A DNA stretch of 64,000 nucleotides, taken from CS4-C045 sp963844115. GTDB lineage: Bacteria; Planctomycetota; Planctomycetia; Pirellulales; UBA7805. The stretch's first letter is position 1; the number at the start of each line of letters is the position of its first letter. This document shows positions 35,589 through 45,387 of this stretch, piece after piece. The DNA lies in assembly GCA_963844115.1 (NCBI GenBank), contig CAWJNN010000038.1, positions 1 to 64,000 on the forward strand. Reading direction: 5' to 3'. The translations under genes and the position numbers were made by a program. The notes beneath the pieces are model-generated. The model ran no database searches. It was not told the DNA's origin and saw only the letters and a list, made by a program, of their open reading frames with translations.

Positions 35589-37556
35589 TCACGCGGCGTC
35601 GGAGTGTCGAGATTTTTCGAGGACCTCCAGCGGTACGTGAATAGGCGAGGGATCGCTCATGACGGTACCCGGCAGCGCGTGGCTTGCCGGACCGCCGTCG
35701 GCGCCACGCATCGGAATCCGGCTGAGAGGCGCCTGTTCGGCGCGTTGGATTTTGCCGCGGAGCAGTCGCCATGACCACGGAATCGTGCGGCGACATGTCT
35801 GGATCAGCCCCATGATACCGACAACTTGCACGGCGGCGTCCGTCATGTGAGCGCGAAGTTTGAGGAAGTATCGACGACGCGCTTGTTTCCATCGCGAATA
35901 CTTCTGGACTTCGTCCGCCGTCCGTGTTTCGGCGTCCGCAAACGGAACCCTGGACTTGGAGAAGAGCACCGCGATCAAAATGCGCAGGGGATTAAAGAAG
36001 TATGTGTATCCGGCCAACAAGTTGAGCTGTTTGAGCCAGGGCCGTGGATGTTGCGAGGCCACGACGTAGTTGCCGTCCACAATATGCGGCTCAAGTTCTT
36101 TTCCGTCGACCGTATCAAAGGCGCATCCTGATGTGTACGTGTCGGCAAACCACTTCGAGCCGGGCGACGGTGTCAGCATCAAGACCTGGGTGTAGAGCGC
36201 TCCAGCCTTGCGCAGAATCCGCATTTGGTTGAGCAGGCCGTAGTTGCCTTTCCAGGATACCAGCGGCTGCTTGTCGTGATGCATCATCATGGGAATGGGA
36301 AGGATCCCGTTGTCCCGTAACAGGCGAAATGACTCCAGCGTCTTTTCTTCGCTTTGTCCCTTCTTGACCAGGGTCGCCGTGATGTCTTCCACGCCCATCC
36401 AGATCGCGCGCAGCCCCGATTGGCGAATGACCGGCAGGTGTTCTTTCAACCGAATGGTGTCATGCACGGTTGCTTCGGTGCCGTAGCGGATTTTGCAGTA
36501 GGGTCGCTGACCAGTGGCCACTTTGCGCGCGAGCGTTTCCGCTATTTCCAGCGTCCGCTCGGTGGTGTTAAAGAAGTTGTCGTCCGTTCCGAAGAAGTTG
36601 ATGATGCCATAGGTCGTGCCGATCTGTCCCATCTCGTCGGCGATTCGCTCGCCACTCTTAACGCGAAACTGCCGTTGGTTATAAGCCGGAATTGGACAGT
36701 ACGAACAACGAAACTTGCAGCCGACGGTCATCACAATGGACGAAACGGGGCTGAGCTTGCGGACACGGTGGTCTGCCAAAGCGTGCCGTTGCAGGGTCGG
36801 CCTGGTACTTGGCGGTTCCAGCAGGCGGTAGCCGAGTGTGGCGTGCGGTAATTCGTCGAGATCTCCCAGCAAGCGCTGCACGCCAGTGTCTACCAACTCC
36901 TCGGGTGGTCCATTGCGCACGGAAGAACGGCTGTAGACCAACCCTGGAATCTGGTCCAGCGCACCACGGTCGCGAGCCCGCAGAAAAGTCGATCGCAGGG
37001 ACTCGTTGGTTCCTCGCAACGACAGGAGGACTTCCAATAGATTCAACAACACGTATTCTTCGCCAGAAACCGCCACATCGGCTCCCCAGGGCTGATCGGG
37101 GTCGGCGCTGAAGACCTCCCACGGGGAGTAAATGATCCGGGGGCCTCCCGCAATGATCAGGGGGCGAATAGCGGGATCCATCTTGTTGACGTCCTGAATC
37201 ATCTCGTCGCACCGCGTCGAGTGGATGTGCATGCTGGACACCATAAAGATGTCGGGCACGCGACCATCGAGGCGCATCTGCTGAGGACGAAAATTCCGGT
37301 TCCACTGCTGCAACACGATCCGTGTCTTGTCGAATCCGGAATCGAGCATCGCCGAGCCAATCGCGCGTACGCCCGCCGGCACCATTTTCATGTCGGCGTA
37401 GATAAACGGGAGGACTCGCGTGCGGTGATCGAATGCGCACGCGATGACGGTTGCCAGATCGTGTTGGGAGGAAATGGCGCGAAGACGGCTGCGGATGTCC
37501 GTCATCTCACCGGGTGCTAGCAAGATGTCTCCGCCAGCACGGCGAGGAAGCTCCAT
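35589..37556 (-). CDS. B12-binding-domain radical SAM protein, function unknown
   Basis: A 655-residue protein. The N-terminal 230 residues look like a cobalamin-binding Rossmann domain (VPDIFMVSSMHIHS; RPLIIAGGPRIIYSPWEVF; ADVAVSGEEYVLLNLLEVL). The radical SAM core follows, with the 4Fe-4S motif CKFRCSYC in VGCKFRCSYCPIPAYNQ and GIINFFGTDDNFFN. A C-terminal region has the hydrophobic segment FFNPLRILIAVLFSKS and basic stretches that suggest membrane contact. Similar architectures include methyltransferases and cyclases acting on lipids or natural products, but the substrate is not recognisable. It stands alone between a DUF1501 gene and a DNA repair gene. Confidence 0.85.
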   Translation of the reverse strand: MELPRRAGGDILLAPGEMTDIRSRLRAISSQHDLATVIACAFDHRTRVLPFIYADMKMVPAGVRAIGSAMLDSGFDKTRIVLQQWNRNFRPQQMRLDGRVPDIFMVSSMHIHSTRCDEMIQDVNKMDPAIRPLIIAGGPRIIYSPWEVFSADPDQPWGADVAVSGEEYVLLNLLEVLLSLRGTNESLRSTFLRARDRGALDQIPGLVYSRSSVRNGPPEELVDTGVQRLLGDLDELPHATLGYRLLEPPSTRPTLQRHALADHRVRKLSPVSSIVMTVGCKFRCSYCPIPAYNQRQFRVKSGERIADEMGQIGTTYGIINFFGTDDNFFNTTERTLEIAETLARKVATGQRPYCKIRYGTEATVHDTIRLKEHLPVIRQSGLRAIWMGVEDITATLVKKGQSEEKTLESFRLLRDNGILPIPMMMHHDKQPLVSWKGNYGLLNQMRILRKAGALYTQVLMLTPSPGSKWFADTYTSGCAFDTVDGKELEPHIVDGNYVVASQHPRPWLKQLNLLAGYTYFFNPLRILIAVLFSKSRVPFADAETRTADEVQKYSRWKQARRRYFLKLRAHMTDAAVQVVGIMGLIQTCRRTIPWSWRLLRGKIQRAEQAPLSRIPMRGADGGPASHALPGTVMSDPSPIHVPLEVLEKSRHSDAA

Positions 37557-37810
37557 CGAGATGGCTCCGAATCGGATTACAGAAAGAGCGGCCGCTGGCG
37601 CTGCATCGCCTTTGGCGGGCGATCGTGTCGATATCAGGTCCGAATGCAGGATTCAGGCAGCCGTGTTTTCGTTGTTAATTGACCTCACGACCTAACCATC
37701 GACGCAGTAGACGCCTTGTCGCAGAATATGGGATTCCAGTCCATATCGAAATTTCGGGACACCCTATTCCCCGGCAGCGGCCCAGCAGTCGCGCGGCATT
37801 CGATCAACGC

Positions 37811-38524
37811 TTATCGGCCGCTTTTGGCTTTGGCCGCACGACGTTTTTTTTTCGTTCGCGCGTGTGCCGCACCTTTGCGAATGTAGGCAATGGCGTCCGG
37901 CGTTGTGCAACTGGTTTCGCCATGGTCGACTTCCACTTTGCCAATCCGTTTGGCAGCAGTAATAGCCAGTTGGCGAAACTCATGACGATAGATGCCAATC
38001 GATATCAGGGCCGAATTCATCGCGTGGCGGGCTCGATTGGGGGCGGCGTGAATTTCCTTTTCGATGGTCGTCAGCGTCTGCTCGCAAACCTCGTCGGGCA
38101 CGAGATCGGGGTCACGCTTCAGCAGGCTGCAGAAGACGACATAGCCGCACTGCTTCGTATATTCGTTTTTTGATCGAGACCATTTTGCATATCGCCCCAG
38201 AGCGATATCCGACTTGGCGATCAGGCCGCCAAGCAGGTCGGCCAATAGGTAGTACCGAACATCCTTGACCCAGCGATCAGCGGATGATGTCGTGAAAGCG
38301 GTCGGCTCGGCAATCATCGCAGCCAGGCTCATCGCATCGGTGTTGCCGGACTTCCAGAGTTGTTCGGCCAGCTGGTGGTCCACCTTGATTTGTCGTTTGA
38401 GTTTGCCGAGGTTGGCAAAGCTGACCCCGTACAACTTAGTGCCGGCGCCGTGGCGCCGGTAGACTTTTACATTCTGAGCGGTACCCATCTCCTTGAGCGT
38501 CCGCATGGTTTCTTTAAGGTTCAT
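37811..38524 (-). CDS. AlkD-like DNA alkylation repair protein
   Basis: A 237-residue all-helical HEAT-repeat protein. The start is ATG 38524 (MNLKETMRTLKEMG); the frame stays open to 38641 only through a hairpin repeat. Signatures of the AlkD/DUF-type family: YGVSFANLGKLKRQIKVDHQ, AEQLWKSGNTDAMSLAAMI, RWVKDVRYYLLADLLGGL and AIAYIRKGAAHARTKKK at the Lys-rich C-terminus. AlkD removes bulky alkylated bases without base flipping; catalytic residues cannot be assigned by eye here. It is a monocistronic gene, convergent with nothing. Confidence 0.82.
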   Translation of the reverse strand: MNLKETMRTLKEMGTAQNVKVYRRHGAGTKLYGVSFANLGKLKRQIKVDHQLAEQLWKSGNTDAMSLAAMIAEPTAFTTSSADRWVKDVRYYLLADLLGGLIAKSDIALGRYAKWSRSKNEYTKQCGYVVFCSLLKRDPDLVPDEVCEQTLTTIEKEIHAAPNRARHAMNSALISIGIYRHEFRQLAITAAKRIGKVEVDHGETSCTTPDAIAYIRKGAAHARTKKKRRAAKAKSGR

Positions 38525-38556
38525 GGAACGTGCCTTTAACGATTTGGCGAATGATT

Positions 38557-38622
38557 GTAGAACGGAACTTGTTCCGTTTGCCCACGCAGCCTGGGAGGCA
38601 AACGGAACAAGTTCCGTTCTAC
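38557..38622. repeat. Perfect 26-bp-stem hairpin (GTAGAACGGAACTTG tips)
   Basis: Arms 38557-38582 (GTAGAACGGAACTTGTTCCG, then TTTGCC) and 38597-38622 with a 14-nt loop, in the divergent gap between the AlkD-like gene and the monooxygenase. The inner sequence GGAACTTGTTCC is itself palindromic. Confidence 0.85.
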
Positions 38623-38713
38623 GACATATTTTATCCGGCACCGGCCAGGATGTCGTGGTGACGGGGCATGTATTGTTGGTACAATCGGGCGAACGGTTTT
38701 AAATCGCGAGATT

Positions 38714-40272
38714 GTGGATGTGAAGGTAAACAACCAGCAAAACGAACAGACGGCTGGCGATATCGAGTCGGCAGGTGGAAACAACGGTCAACGACAACAG
38801 GTCGTGGTCGTGGGGGCCGGGATCAGCGGACTCTGCTTGGCCATGCGTCTGAAACGTGCAGGGATTGACTCGTTCACGATTCTGGAAAAATCGGACGATG
38901 TGGGCGGCACCTGGCTGGACAATTCTTACCCAGGCTGTTGCTGCGATGTTCCTTCTTTTCTCTATTCGTACTCCTTTGCGGCGAAATACGATTGGTCCCG
39001 AAAGTTTTCTCCGCAGACGGAAATACTCGACTATTTCCGCCAGTGTGCGGACCGCTTCGACATTCGGCGGCATATCCGGTTTGAAACCTCAGTGACGACC
39101 GCCACGTGGGATTCCGACGCCGGGGTATGGCGCATCGAGACGGAAGGCGGCGCGCAGTTCGTTGCGGATGTTTTCGTGAGTGCGGTTGGCCAGCTGAGTC
39201 GTCCATCCATCCCAAAACTGGATGGTATCGAATCGTTTGGCGGTGCAGCTTTTCATAGTGCCCGCTGGAATCATGATTTCGATGCGACCGGCCGTCACGT
39301 CGCCGTCATTGGAAATGGTGCGTCCGCGATCCAGCTTATTCCGAAGCTCGCCGAGACCGCGGGCAAGGTGTCGGTGTTTCAACGCAGTGCCAACTGGATT
39401 CTTCCCAGGCACGACTGTCGCTATCCGGGCTGGCTGCAGGCAGTGTTTCGCTGGGTACCGGGCGTAGCGCATTGTTACCGGTGGTGGATCTATTTGCTGT
39501 ACGAACTGCGAATTCTCTTCTACCAGCGAAAGACGAGGCGGAATAACGGTTTTACGTGGTGGGCGCATCGTCAGATGCGTCGCGTCGTGCCCCAGACATT
39601 ACAGGCGGATGTCATCCGCGCTATCCGGCCGGTTGCAAGCGAGTGCTGCTGTCGAACGACTATCTGCAGTCCTTGCATCGAGATAACGTCGAATTGGTAA
39701 CCGACGCGATTCGCGGGATCGAGCCGGAAGGAATTGCGACCGATAAGGCCGTACTACCTGTCGACGCGATTGTGTATGCGACGGGTTTTGAAGCGACCAG
39801 GTTTCTCTACCCGATGGAAATCATCGGCCGCGACGGTATTCGGCTGAACGAGCAATGGGAGAAGCGACCGCTGACCTATCTGGGCCTGATGGCGCCGGGA
39901 TTCCCCAGCTTCTTTATGTTGTATGGCCCGAATACAAATCTAGGGCATAATTCGATTATCTTCATGGTCGAAAGTCAGGTGAATTACATCCTGCGTTGTA
40001 TCCAGATGATGCAGGACAACAACCAGACCATGGAAGTACGTGCGGACGCAACCGAAGCATTCGATAAGTCGTTGCAAAAGCATCTCCGCGAAAAAGTGTG
40101 GAACGGGTTCGTCACCAATTGGTACAAAAACGCAGACGGTTATATCGTGAATAATTGGTCGCGGTCCACGCTGGCCTACTGGTGGGCGACTCGCAGGCCG
40201 GATTGGGATGCGTTCGAACTCAAAAGGCGGAGGTCGCAGACGGCGGCAGAACAAGCTGCGAATGTTGCATGA
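38714..40272 (+). CDS. Flavin monooxygenase, Baeyer-Villiger type (frameshifted)
   Basis: An FAD/NADPH-dependent monooxygenase of about 519 residues. Residues from the start GTG 38714 include the FAD-binding VVVVGAGISGLCLA, GGTWLDNSYPGCCCDVPS, the BVMO fingerprint FGGAAFHSARWNHDF (FxGxxxHxxxW), and the NADPH-binding HVAVIGNGASAIQLIPKL. Near 39615-39640 the protein changes frame: YPAGCKRVLLSNDYLQSL continues through VDAIVYATGFEATRF and GPNTNLGHNSIIFMVESQ to the stop at 40272. Adding one base joins the halves into a normal-length enzyme. The substrate is unknown. A weak -10 TACAAT lies at 38680-38685. Confidence 0.85.
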
Positions 40273-40310
40273 ATGCTTCAGATGTCTCGAACCCGTGGCG
40301 AAGTCGATCC

Positions 40311-40689
40311 GTTTAACCGCAACGCCCAGCGGGCTGCGCGTTCGCATGCTAGTGGGATACAAAGTAGGCCGCGAACAAGCGGAGCGCGGATCCAGCAGGC
40401 ATTGCCTCTTGGGGCAGTTCTTGTTTAACGCCCAGCCGTAGGCGCCGGCACCAACATCTGCCGGCGCCTACGGCTGGGCGTTAAACGATGGTGCAACACG
40501 GTGCGTCAGCGTAGCCAATCGTAGCCTGTTATCGCAGTTTTTGCCTGAATCCCGGCGCGCCGGGATTCCGGCCGACAAGAAAACGAGGCTTTGTCGGAAG
40601 AGGACCTGGTGACATGCCGTACGATGGGACTCCGATCCCGTCGTCCGAAAAGTGTATGCATAAACGACGGGATCGGAGTCCCATCGTAC
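40311..40689. repeat. Repeat cluster: half GTTTAAC element, full GTTTAAC hairpin, GTACGATGGG hairpin
   Basis: The 569-bp gap from 40273 to 40841 holds no gene but three elements. At 40311 is a solitary left arm GTTTAACCGCAACGCCCAGC with no matching right arm. At 40423-40486 is a full class A GTTTAAC hairpin. At 40619-40643 and 40665-40689 are perfect 25-bp arms of the second GTACGATGGG hairpin (GTACGATGGGACTCCGATCC), the same family as 890-962. Confidence 0.85.
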
Positions 40690-40841
40690 GTGTGTTCCGA
40701 TAAAGCCAGGCATAATGTCTGGGCGATTCGGGATTAGTGGACCGGCACGCCGCTGGCAGTTGCAGTAGATCCCGCTTGCCGAGCGGGACTCCATCATTGA
40801 GATGCGGGTGGGCATTAAGCGTTCCTTCCGGCAGAAGGGAC

Positions 40842-41813
40842 CTACTTGGCTTTGCGCCCTAAGTGTGTCTGAAAGACTACCGTAGCTCGTCGCCACATTT
40901 CTTCGGACAAGGTGTGGTCTCCGTCTGCTTCGATGTAGTACGTGAAATGGTCGGCCGCGCCGACCGCCTCGTATGCTTGTGCTATTCGCTGGACCCCTTC
41001 GCGTACCTCCTCGATCGGCGACCCCTGGTCGTTCTCGCCAAAGTTCAGATGCAGGGCGCGAGGGGCAATCAAGGCCGCGATATCTGGCGTGTCGCCAAAT
41101 TGATTGAGGCCTGGTATGAAGTTGGGGAAGCAGTGAACCAATCTTGTGCGGTGGATCGCTGAATAGGTCGGCAGACTGCAATTTCCGACCAGGCATTTTA
41201 GACGCGGTTCCCATGGCCCGACCAACCAGGTGTGCGTTGAACCCATGGAGTGCCCGTAACATCCTAATCGCTGGTCATCGACGTCTTGGCGACTCGCCAG
41301 GTAATCGATCGCTGCGCGCATATCCAGAATATTCTTCCAAGCCATACATTTGCCGTCGACGACGTACCGCAGAAATTCAAATCGCTCGTAACACTCACCC
41401 TGCAGTTTGCCTGACGGATCCTGCCGGTCTTCAAAACAGATCGCGTCGGGACACAGCACCACGTAGCCCAGTTTCGCGAGCGACACACCCGTGTGATGTA
41501 CGGCATCACCGGTCAGTCCGGCGGGTTCGGATTTGCCGATGTCCCATTGCCCGTTGTGCTGATGCCAAACAGCAATGGCCGGACTAGGTGACGTCGTACC
41601 TGCGCCGTCCGGCACGAGCACAATCGCGGGAACGCGGTCGCCCGGATCTACTTCGTAGGTGATCCATTCCAGCCGATAACCCTGTTGGTGCTCGGTTCGC
41701 AGAGTTTCGGGTCTGAGGTCGCAACTTTCCGGCCAGGGCCCGCCCAGGCATTCCAGCAGATGCTGTCGAAAACCGATTTCTGCCGACGCGTCATCACGGG
41801 GGAGGGCATTCAT
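40842..41813 (-). CDS. Alpha/beta hydrolase (dienelactone hydrolase / acetyl-esterase-like)
   Basis: A 323-residue cytoplasmic serine hydrolase without a signal peptide. The nucleophile elbow is RLGCYGHSMGSTHTW (GHSMG), the acid is probably in LHLNFGENDQGSP, and the catalytic His in EADGDHTLSEEMW. The block HQHNGQWDIGKSEPAGL with a long lid resembles planctomycete dienelactone-hydrolase or acetyl-xylan-esterase-like proteins. The start is ATG 41813. It ends nine bases before nothing on the same strand but follows the PEP-hydrolase-like gene by nine bases (stop 41823 to start 41813), so the genes 44221 to 40842 may form one operon. Substrate unknown. Confidence 0.82.
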   Translation of the reverse strand: MNALPRDDASAEIGFRQHLLECLGGPWPESCDLRPETLRTEHQQGYRLEWITYEVDPGDRVPAIVLVPDGAGTTSPSPAIAVWHQHNGQWDIGKSEPAGLTGDAVHHTGVSLAKLGYVVLCPDAICFEDRQDPSGKLQGECYERFEFLRYVVDGKCMAWKNILDMRAAIDYLASRQDVDDQRLGCYGHSMGSTHTWLVGPWEPRLKCLVGNCSLPTYSAIHRTRLVHCFPNFIPGLNQFGDTPDIAALIAPRALHLNFGENDQGSPIEEVREGVQRIAQAYEAVGAADHFTYYIEADGDHTLSEEMWRRATVVFQTHLGRKAK

Positions 41814-41822
41814 CGCGCCGAA

Positions 41823-42656
41823 TTAATCGTTGAATCGAATTGCTTTAAACGCACGGACTTGTTCCGTCAGCGCTGTTTCCACCGGTAGCCGTTCCATGGA
41901 GGAAGCTCCGTAGAAACCATGTACATTTTTGGTTCGCTGCAGCACGTACGCTGCATCTTCTGGCATGGCGATGGGGCCACCGTGACATAAGACGATGACG
42001 TCGTCACGCACACCACGCGCGGCGTCGGCAATGGCCTGGACTTCACGTACGCTATCATCCAATGTCTTCGCCGTGTGGGCGCCAATGGATCCCTTTGTCG
42101 TCAGCCCCATGTGAGCGACAACGATGTCGGCGCCGGCGTCCGTCATCCGCTGTGCCTCTTCCGTGTTAAATGCGTACGGCGTGGTCAGCAGCTCCTTCTG
42201 CCGTGCAAGTCGGATCAGATCGACTTCCTTGTCGTATCCCATTCCCGTCTCTTCCAAGTTCGCTCGAAAACTCCCGTCGATCAGGCCGACGGTGGGAAAG
42301 TTCTGAATACCGGCAAATCCAGCGTTGGCCACTTCGTTCAAAAAATGATCCATAATGCGGAATGGATCGCTGGCACAAACACCTGCCAATACGGGGGTAT
42401 GCTCGACGACGGTAAGTACTTCGCCTGCCATTTCCATGACGACACCATTCGCGTCACCGTAGGGCATCAGGCCGGCCAGCGAACCTCGACCGGCCATCCG
42501 ATAACGGCCGGAGTTGTAAATAATCAGCAGGTCGATGCCGCCCGCCTCTTCGAACTTGGCGCTGATGCCCGTCCCAGCGCCACCGCCGATGATTGGCACC
42601 TTTTCGTCAATGCGTTGGCGTAAACGGTCGAGCGATTGTTGTCGCGTGAATAGCAT
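41823..42656 (-). CDS. Phosphoenolpyruvate hydrolase-like TIM-barrel protein
   Basis: A 277-residue TIM barrel (PF09370-type). The start is ATG 42656, with AAAGGA about nine bases upstream. Family blocks: KVPIIGGGAGTGISAKFEEA, DLLIIYNSGRYRMAGRGSLA, PVLAGVCASDPFRIM, GIQNFPTVGLIDGSFRANLE and DIVVAHMGLTTKG. Such proteins are usually encoded beside, or fused to, Tm-1-like/UPF0261 proteins, as here. PEP hydrolase is the annotation in the family; the real substrate is not known. A 248-bp heptamer array forms its upstream leader. Confidence 0.85.
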   Translation of the reverse strand: MLFTRQQSLDRLRQRIDEKVPIIGGGAGTGISAKFEEAGGIDLLIIYNSGRYRMAGRGSLAGLMPYGDANGVVMEMAGEVLTVVEHTPVLAGVCASDPFRIMDHFLNEVANAGFAGIQNFPTVGLIDGSFRANLEETGMGYDKEVDLIRLARQKELLTTPYAFNTEEAQRMTDAGADIVVAHMGLTTKGSIGAHTAKTLDDSVREVQAIADAARGVRDDVIVLCHGGPIAMPEDAAYVLQRTKNVHGFYGASSMERLPVETALTEQVRAFKAIRFND

Positions 42657-42716
42657 CAAGGGGTCCTTTCTCAATTCAGTTTGTAGTTGCGCCCTGAGCA
42701 GCTGCTTGGATGTTCG

Positions 42717-42964
<248 letters not shown>

Positions 42965-42970
42965 ATTCAC

Positions 42971-42986
42971 GGCGGAACTACGAGCG
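42971..42986 (+). repeat. Partial GCCGCCTAAAGGCGG-type element (tail half)
   Basis: GGCGGAACTACGAGCG, the second half of the element; it supplies the stop codon of the Tm-1-like gene. Confidence 0.7.
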
Positions 42987-44221
42987 CGCGGCGGATTCCT
43001 TCCTGGCGGAGATCAATTCCAACATCATCTGGACGGCCTTGGCGGAGAATTCCGGATCGTTGATGTTGGCGTCGATTTCGACCACCGGGATGTCGTCCCG
43101 CAGATTCTCGCGAATAGCCTTGAACATCGCGGCATCGGCCTCTCGATCACAAAACATTTCACCGTCGCCATCCAGTATGGAAACACCTTTCAGGGGAAAC
43201 AGAAAGGCAACCGGGCCCTGCGCGGCGTTGGCTTTTTCCGCAAAAATCTGCCCCATTTTTTGATTTTCATCAACGTTCGTCCGCATCAGCGTCACCGCCG
43301 GATTCCATTCATAGAATTTCCGTCCGGCGGTTTTCAAACTTTCCGGGATGGTGTCGGCCGGTCCAAAGTTCGCCATGTCGACACAACCGGGAACAATTAA
43401 CTGAGGTATACCGTTCCTTCCGGCTGCCGACAGACGGTCTTTGCCTGCACTCAGCACCCCGCCACAGACTTCGTCGGCCCACTCGGTGGTGGTAATGTCC
43501 AGGCAGGCGTCGACGAGACCTTCGTCGATCAGCGACTCCATGACGCGGCCACCCGCTCCAGTGGCGTGAAAAACCAACACTTCATAGCCTTCAGCGTCCA
43601 GAGCGTTACGGCAGGCGTCGACGCAGGTCGTAGTGTTGCCGAACATGCTGGCCACGATGACGGGGCGCTCGTCGTCGGCAGGCGGCGGCTCGGAGTTTAC
43701 CATGCCTACAATCGCGCCGGCCGCTCGACTAAAGATAATTCGGGACACGCGATTCACGCCTGCCACATCGGTAATGGATGGAATCAGTGTCACATCTTTG
43801 GTGCCGACATAAGGCGCAGTATCGGTCGCGGCAACCGTTGAGACACATATTTTCGGTACGCCGATCGGTAGAGCCCGCATGGCTGAGGTTACAACGCTGC
43901 TGCCACCGGATCCTCCCATGCCAATGATGCCGTCAAAACGATCCTGTTCAAACAGTTGCTTCGCCACGACGGCCGCCCCGGAAGCCATCACCTTCATGGC
44001 CTCGCCACGGTCCTGCCGATCGCGCAGCGCGGACAGGTCTGTCCCGCCGGCGGTCGCGACTTCGTCCGCCTCGACGTCCACGGGGAAAAGGTCGGTGGAT
44101 CCCAGAACGCCCGTATTGAGCGACAATATTTGCGCGCTTGCGCCGCAATGCGTTCCCGCAGAAACGCATACTCGGCGCCCTTTGTGTCAAACGCGCCGAT
44201 CAGGAGAACGGTTTTCGCCAC
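42978..44221 (-). CDS. Tm-1-like ATP-binding (UPF0261) protein (frameshifted)
   Basis: About 413 residues. The N-terminus MAKTVLLIGAFDTKGAEYAF and LRERIAAQAR starts at ATG 44221 in one frame; from about 44133 the protein continues in another as ILSLNTGVLGSTDLFPVDV, GIIGMGGSGGSSVVTSAM, KICVSTVAATDTAPYVGTKD, VFHATGAGGRVMESLIDEG and FPLKGVSILDGDGEMF. One base missing near AAATATTG restores the frame. Homologues include the N-terminal half of the plant Tm-1 virus inhibitor; the bacterial role is unknown. It precedes the PEP-hydrolase-like gene, a conserved pairing. Its last codons CGCTCG and stop TAG come from a dispersed repeat (42971-42986). Confidence 0.88.
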
Positions 44222-44592
44222 GGGACTATCTTTCGGGAAGTCTGTAATTACCTGTTCCTACGCGTATGCCGCAGCTGTGATCGTACGAAACAGATATAGT
44301 GTTTTCAATGAGGTGCTGATGAGTGATGCAAAAGTAATGCGAATCGGTCCCGCTGGACTAGAGCCCCCGCGGGAGACACGGCACAATGAGAGGCAGAATC
44401 CGGCGGCGTCCCAGAATCGTGTTGATTTAATTTGTGGCCCGCGAATTGCGCGAATGGACGCAAATAAAGATTCTACAATTCGCAATATTCGCGCGCGCGT
44501 TCTTTCAGTCACGCATGCCAGCGCAGTGTTCGGACACTACCAAGAACTCCTCACCCAGAATTCCTCGCTCGCAATAGGACAGATTGCAGACG
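44222..44592. other. Divergent intergenic gap, no gene seen
   Basis: The 371-bp divergent gap between the Tm-1-like gene and the carboxylesterase has no supported gene, no large repeat and no recognised RNA. It should contain promoters for both genes; none is clear. Confidence 0.5.
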
Positions 44593-45330
44593 ATGACGAA
44601 CAACACGATTTCACGCAGCGGTCTGACCTGTCGTACCGTCGACGCACTGCCCGCAGGCAGCTCGCCCAAATTGTTGGTGTTCTTGTGTCATGGTTACGGA
44701 GCGCCCGGAACGGACCTGGTACCCTTGGCTGGATCCATGCTGCGGCTGGATCCGGTGCTGGCTGCTTCCGTCCAGTTCGTCTTTCCCGAAGCGCCGCTAT
44801 CGCTAGACCATATGGGTCTGTTCGGCGGACGCGCCTGGTGGCATGTGGATGTGGGCGCGTTGGCACAGGCTGTTGTAACGGGGCGACTGCGCGAGCTGAT
44901 GGACGACGAGCCAGCCGAGTTGATCCAGGCGCGGGAGATGCTGACGTCGGCGGTACGGGAATCGGCCGACGAGACCGGGATACCGTTGGACCGCGTCGTC
45001 TTGGGCGGATTTTCGCAAGGGGCGATGTTGTCGACAGACGTCGCTTTGCGCATCGATGACACCCTTGCTGGTTTGTGCGTTATGTCAGGCACTTTGAAGA
45101 CAGAACAAGTTTGGCGTCAGCGGGCAGATCTACATAAGAATCTGCGAGTTCTGATGAGTCATGGGCGGCAAGATCCGATTGTGCCCTTCATCGGCGCCGT
45201 CTGGCTGAACGAATTATTGGTTAACGCCGGATTGAAGGTAGAGTTCATTCAGTTTGATGGTGACCACACAATTCCGCAGCAAATGTTGACGAAGTTTGCT
45301 GATATGCTGTGCGAATTGGTCAACCATTGA
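44593..45330 (+). CDS. Phospholipase/carboxylesterase family protein
   Basis: A 245-residue alpha/beta hydrolase of the acyl-protein thioesterase/carboxylesterase type. ATG 44593 is the start (MTNNTISRSGLTC); TTG 44584 is in frame. Motifs: VFLCHGYGAPGTDLVPLA, FPEAPLSLDHMG, the nucleophile elbow VVLGGFSQGAMLS (GFSQG), the acid in SHGRQDPIVPF and His in FDGDHTIPQQM. Probably cytoplasmic; substrate unknown. Its stop codon lies in the first copy of a 17-bp tandem repeat that leads into the phosphodiesterase gene. Confidence 0.87.
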   Translation: MTNNTISRSGLTCRTVDALPAGSSPKLLVFLCHGYGAPGTDLVPLAGSMLRLDPVLAASVQFVFPEAPLSLDHMGLFGGRAWWHVDVGALAQAVVTGRLRELMDDEPAELIQAREMLTSAVRESADETGIPLDRVVLGGFSQGAMLSTDVALRIDDTLAGLCVMSGTLKTEQVWRQRADLHKNLRVLMSHGRQDPIVPFIGAVWLNELLVNAGLKVEFIQFDGDHTIPQQMLTKFADMLCELVNH

Positions 45331-45373
45331 GCCGGAGAGACCATTGAGCCGGAGAGACCATTGAGCCGGAGAG
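45323..45373 (+). repeat. 17-bp triplicate spanning the esterase stop and the downstream leader
   Basis: Three perfect tandem copies of ACCATTGAGCCGGAGAG at 45323-45339, 45340-45356 and 45357-45373. Each has TGA and a purine-rich GGAGAG, so the duplication multiplies stop codon and possible ribosome-binding motif ahead of ATG 45388. Confidence 0.95.
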
Positions 45374-45387
45374 GCAGGGGAGGACCG

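Noticed and set aside
38525..38641. Extended N-terminus of the AlkD-like protein
   Set aside because: It is encoded by a perfect hairpin repeat; the family N-terminus matches ATG 38524.
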